Below, piece by piece: positions 13,284-14,655 of a DNA stretch of 14,655 nt. The position numbers and the translations under genes are program-made. The stretch is taken from assembly GCA_031284195.1 (NCBI GenBank), contig JAITAI010000034.1, positions 1 through 14,655 on the forward strand, given 5' to 3'. The DNA is from Treponema sp. Its GTDB lineage: Bacteria; Spirochaetota; Spirochaetia; Treponematales; Breznakiellaceae. Below the pieces are notes generated by a model, which saw only the letters and a program-made list of their open reading frames with translations, ran no database searches and was not told where the DNA came from. How positions within the stretch are numbered: the stretch's first letter is position 1; the number at the start of each line of letters is the position of its first letter.

Positions 13284-13455
13284 CACATAACGTTCCGGAT
13301 GTATATGACGTTGCAAGCCGCCCATAAAGCAAACCGTAGGTTTGCGGCGGCTTGCAATGTGGCGGAGAAAAACCGCACAAAGGCCGTAGGCCGACTGCGG
13401 TTTTTCGTAGCCCGAGGGCGCTACCGCGCCCGAAGCATATACAGACCTGTTAGGC
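13284..13455 (-). other. Large attC-like recombination site, 172 bp
   Basis: Oriented with the methyltransferase gene, it begins GCCTAAC (complement of GTTAGGC, 13449-13455) 17 nt after that gene's stop and ends CGGAACGTTATGT near 13284. The two ends match the integron core-site patterns RYYYAAC and, less exactly, GTTRRRY, and can pair through TAAC/GTTA. Nested inverted repeats fill the interior: TGTATATG/CATATACA (13300-13307, 13436-13443); TTGCAAGCCGCC/GGCGGCTTGCAA (13311-13322, 13346-13357) enclosing GCAAACC-GTA-GGTTTGC; GAAAAACCGCA/TGCGGTTTTTC (13367-13377, 13396-13406) enclosing GGCC-GTA-GGCC; and GGGCGC-TACC-GCGCCC (13416-13431). It is longer than most attC sites (about 57-141 bp). A non-integron structured repeat is the alternative. 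Confidence 0.6.
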
Positions 13456-13472
13456 GAAGTAATTTTTGCTTT

Positions 13473-14264
13473 TTATTTTTTCCTACAAATTAATATTGAA
13501 TGATTACTTAATCCCGTACATGATTCATCATTGCACAAATATTCTGAAAATTCCAACCAGCATTCATACTTTTCATTATCCATGCTATTAATTTGTTCCT
13601 TATTAAAATAAAAATTTACTCCAATGTTTTTAATTATTTCCAAATCATGTAACTTGGCGCTTTCCTTTATTTCTTTTGAAGTCGTAAAATAGAATAATCC
13701 GGGATTTTCGTCATCGGTTTCTTTTATTAAAATATATTCATTTGATTTTTTATTAGGATAATGTTTTGGGTATGATAATATACCTGCCTGTAAATATGCC
13801 CCCAATTTACTTTGATATGCATACATTATGATCCCATTTTCTTTACATATCCTTTTTGATTCTTCAAAGACAATTTCCCTTTCTTCGGGAGGTAAATGGT
13901 ACATGGGACCAAATATTAAAACCACATCATATTCATTTTTATCGATATTGTTTAAGTTTGTTCCGTCACCTACGATTGTAGTAATATTTGAAATATTTTC
14001 TCGTTCAACTTTTTCATTGAATAGTTTGATATTTTCAGGAGTTATATCAACACCAACATATTCTTTACATTTATCATGTAAAAAGATACCATAATAACCA
14101 GTCCCACAACCAATTTCTATAACTTTTGATTGTTTATCAATATATTTTGCAAGTAATTTCTTAGTGAAATAAAATTCAAGATCGTCAGCTCTTGATCTTT
14201 TTGCTCTTCCTTCTTCACATTGATTTGAGTATCTAGCAAATACTAATTTTTCATTTGATGACAT
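13473..14264 (-). CDS. Class I SAM-dependent methyltransferase (cassette gene)
   Basis: A 263-aa methyltransferase with the seven-strand Rossmann fold. Motif I VIEIGCGTG (48-56) binds SAM; Asp73 in YVGVDITPE contacts the ribose; GDGTNL (99-104) is motif III-like; DVVLIFGPMYHLPPEER (113-129) is motif IV with the GP-x-YHL form seen in small-molecule methyltransferases. The substrate cannot be told. Codon use is strongly A/T-rich and Lys/Asn/Ile-heavy, unlike the core genes of the window, which points to recent acquisition. ATG 14264 is preceded by AGGAG at 8 nt. An attC-like site follows the stop within 17 nt and another lies upstream of the start, as expected for one integron cassette. Confidence 0.92.
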   Translation of the reverse strand: MSSNEKLVFARYSNQCEEGRAKRSRADDLEFYFTKKLLAKYIDKQSKVIEIGCGTGYYGIFLHDKCKEYVGVDITPENIKLFNEKVERENISNITTIVGDGTNLNNIDKNEYDVVLIFGPMYHLPPEEREIVFEESKRICKENGIIMYAYQSKLGAYLQAGILSYPKHYPNKKSNEYILIKETDDENPGLFYFTTSKEIKESAKLHDLEIIKNIGVNFYFNKEQINSMDNEKYECWLEFSEYLCNDESCTGLSNHSILICRKK

Positions 14265-14283
14265 AGTTTATTCTCCTGATAAA

Positions 14284-14312
14284 ACAATAAACTTTTTCAA
14301 TGATTTTTACAA
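14284..14312 (-). promoter_or_regulatory. Candidate promoter of the methyltransferase gene
   Basis: On the minus strand: TTGTAA (14307-14312), 17-nt spacer, TATTGT (14284-14289), each four of six to consensus in an AT-rich stretch. Start near 14277 would leave a short leader with the AGGAG site. Confidence 0.4.
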
Positions 14313-14343
14313 TACATTTTCCAACCAATTCAAAAATTATTTC

Positions 14344-14508
14344 GCCTAACGTTCCGGCTGTTTACGACGGTTTGACAGCCCGAATAAAAAAATGCGTAGC
14401 ATTTTTAGGGCTGGCAAACTGTGGGTGTAGTGAGCCGTGGGAATGAAGCGTAGCGAAATGACCTAATACTGCTTGCGCCTTTCTAAAAAAGCCAATAACA
14501 TGTTATTT
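14344..14508 (-). other. Second attC-like site
   Basis: The plus strand begins GCCTAAC (14344-14350) followed by GTTCCGGCTG, so the AACGTTCCGG box is shared with the 13284-13455 site. Inside, GTTTGACAGCCC (14370-14381) pairs with GGGCTGGCAAAC (14408-14419) with one mismatch and encloses AAAAATGC-GTA-GCATTTTT (14388-14406), again a GTA triloop. CGGCT (14355-14359) can pair with AGCCG (14431-14435). The far end is less certain; GTTATTT at 14502-14508, in the palindrome AATAACATGTTATT (14494-14507), could supply the partner core. Sequence between the two sites is otherwise largely different, as is usual for attC sites, which conserve structure more than sequence. Confidence 0.5.
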
Positions 14509-14548
14509 AAAAGGAATTTATAACTCAAATTTACTCAACTTCTACACA

Positions 14549-14655
14549 TTACGAAACGGAAATTTGCAAAATATTATTGAAACCATATTTATGAAACCAT
14601 TGATTTTTCAGCATATCGTTTTTTAGAACGATTTTAGAATTACAAAATTTTGATA
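14549..14655 (-). CDS. Possible C-terminal end of another cassette gene, cut by the window edge
   Basis: A minus-strand frame enters from the right edge and ends at TAA 14549-14551, reading ...LKNDMLKNQWFHKYGFNN... over about 34 codons. Composition matches the A/T-rich cassette genes, and the position, just upstream of an attC-like site, is where the 3' end of a preceding cassette gene would fall. The fragment is too short to identify, and open frames of this length are common in AT-rich DNA. Confidence 0.25.
   Translation of the reverse strand, partial: SKFCNSKIVLKNDMLKNQWFHKYGFNNILQISVS

Overview
The window looks like a bacterial chromosome segment from a Treponema-type spirochaete, perhaps a gut or environmental relative. 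This is an inference from overall gene content, the paired stand-alone CheY-like receivers and the integron-like cassettes. No 16S rRNA or other decisive marker is present. The core genes have moderate GC content; the last ~1.8 kb contains a much more AT-rich, apparently acquired segment.

Layout, left to right. (1) 113-945: a tandem array of about 20 copies of a 42-bp unit, whose last copy contains the cobS stop codon. A promoter at 42-70 points off the left edge. (2) 942-2887, minus strand: cobT-cobS, two late steps of cobalamin nucleotide-loop assembly, from a consensus promoter that leaves almost no 5' leader. (3) 3122-3907, plus: an amino-acid-type lipoprotein solute-binding protein. (4) 3978-4883, minus: two paralogous single-domain response regulators from one promoter. 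(5) 5152-6957, minus: a YejA-type oligopeptide-binding protein without its permease genes. (6) 7193-9241, plus: a NifU-C-domain Fe-S scaffold followed by a YgiQ/UPF0313 radical SAM protein. (7) 9677-12538, plus: the SRP 4.5S RNA gene followed by dnaX, ybaB and recR. This is the conserved order known from Bacillus subtilis (scr-dnaX-yaaK-recR), here interrupted between dnaX and ybaB by a 134-bp MITE-like element. (8) 12567-12752, minus: a small four-cysteine protein convergent with recR. (9) 12788-14655: what appears to be a piece of an integron cassette array. It has two minus-strand genes (a small secreted protein and a SAM methyltransferase), each with its own promoter and a strong ribosome-binding site. 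They are separated by large, highly structured attC-like sites that share the string AACGTTCCGG. No integrase is in the window.

Two observations cut across the window. First, several core genes (cobT, the solute-binding lipoprotein, dnaX, possibly yejA and the left-edge gene) lack a Shine-Dalgarno sequence and have a -10 box only 6 to 12 nt before ATG, suggesting leaderless mRNAs. The receivers, nfu and the cassette genes instead have clear AGGAG-type sites. Second, the strongest candidates for something undescribed are the 42-bp array fused to the 3' end of cobS, and the cassette segment with its multi-hairpin, GTA-triloop recombination-site-like repeats.
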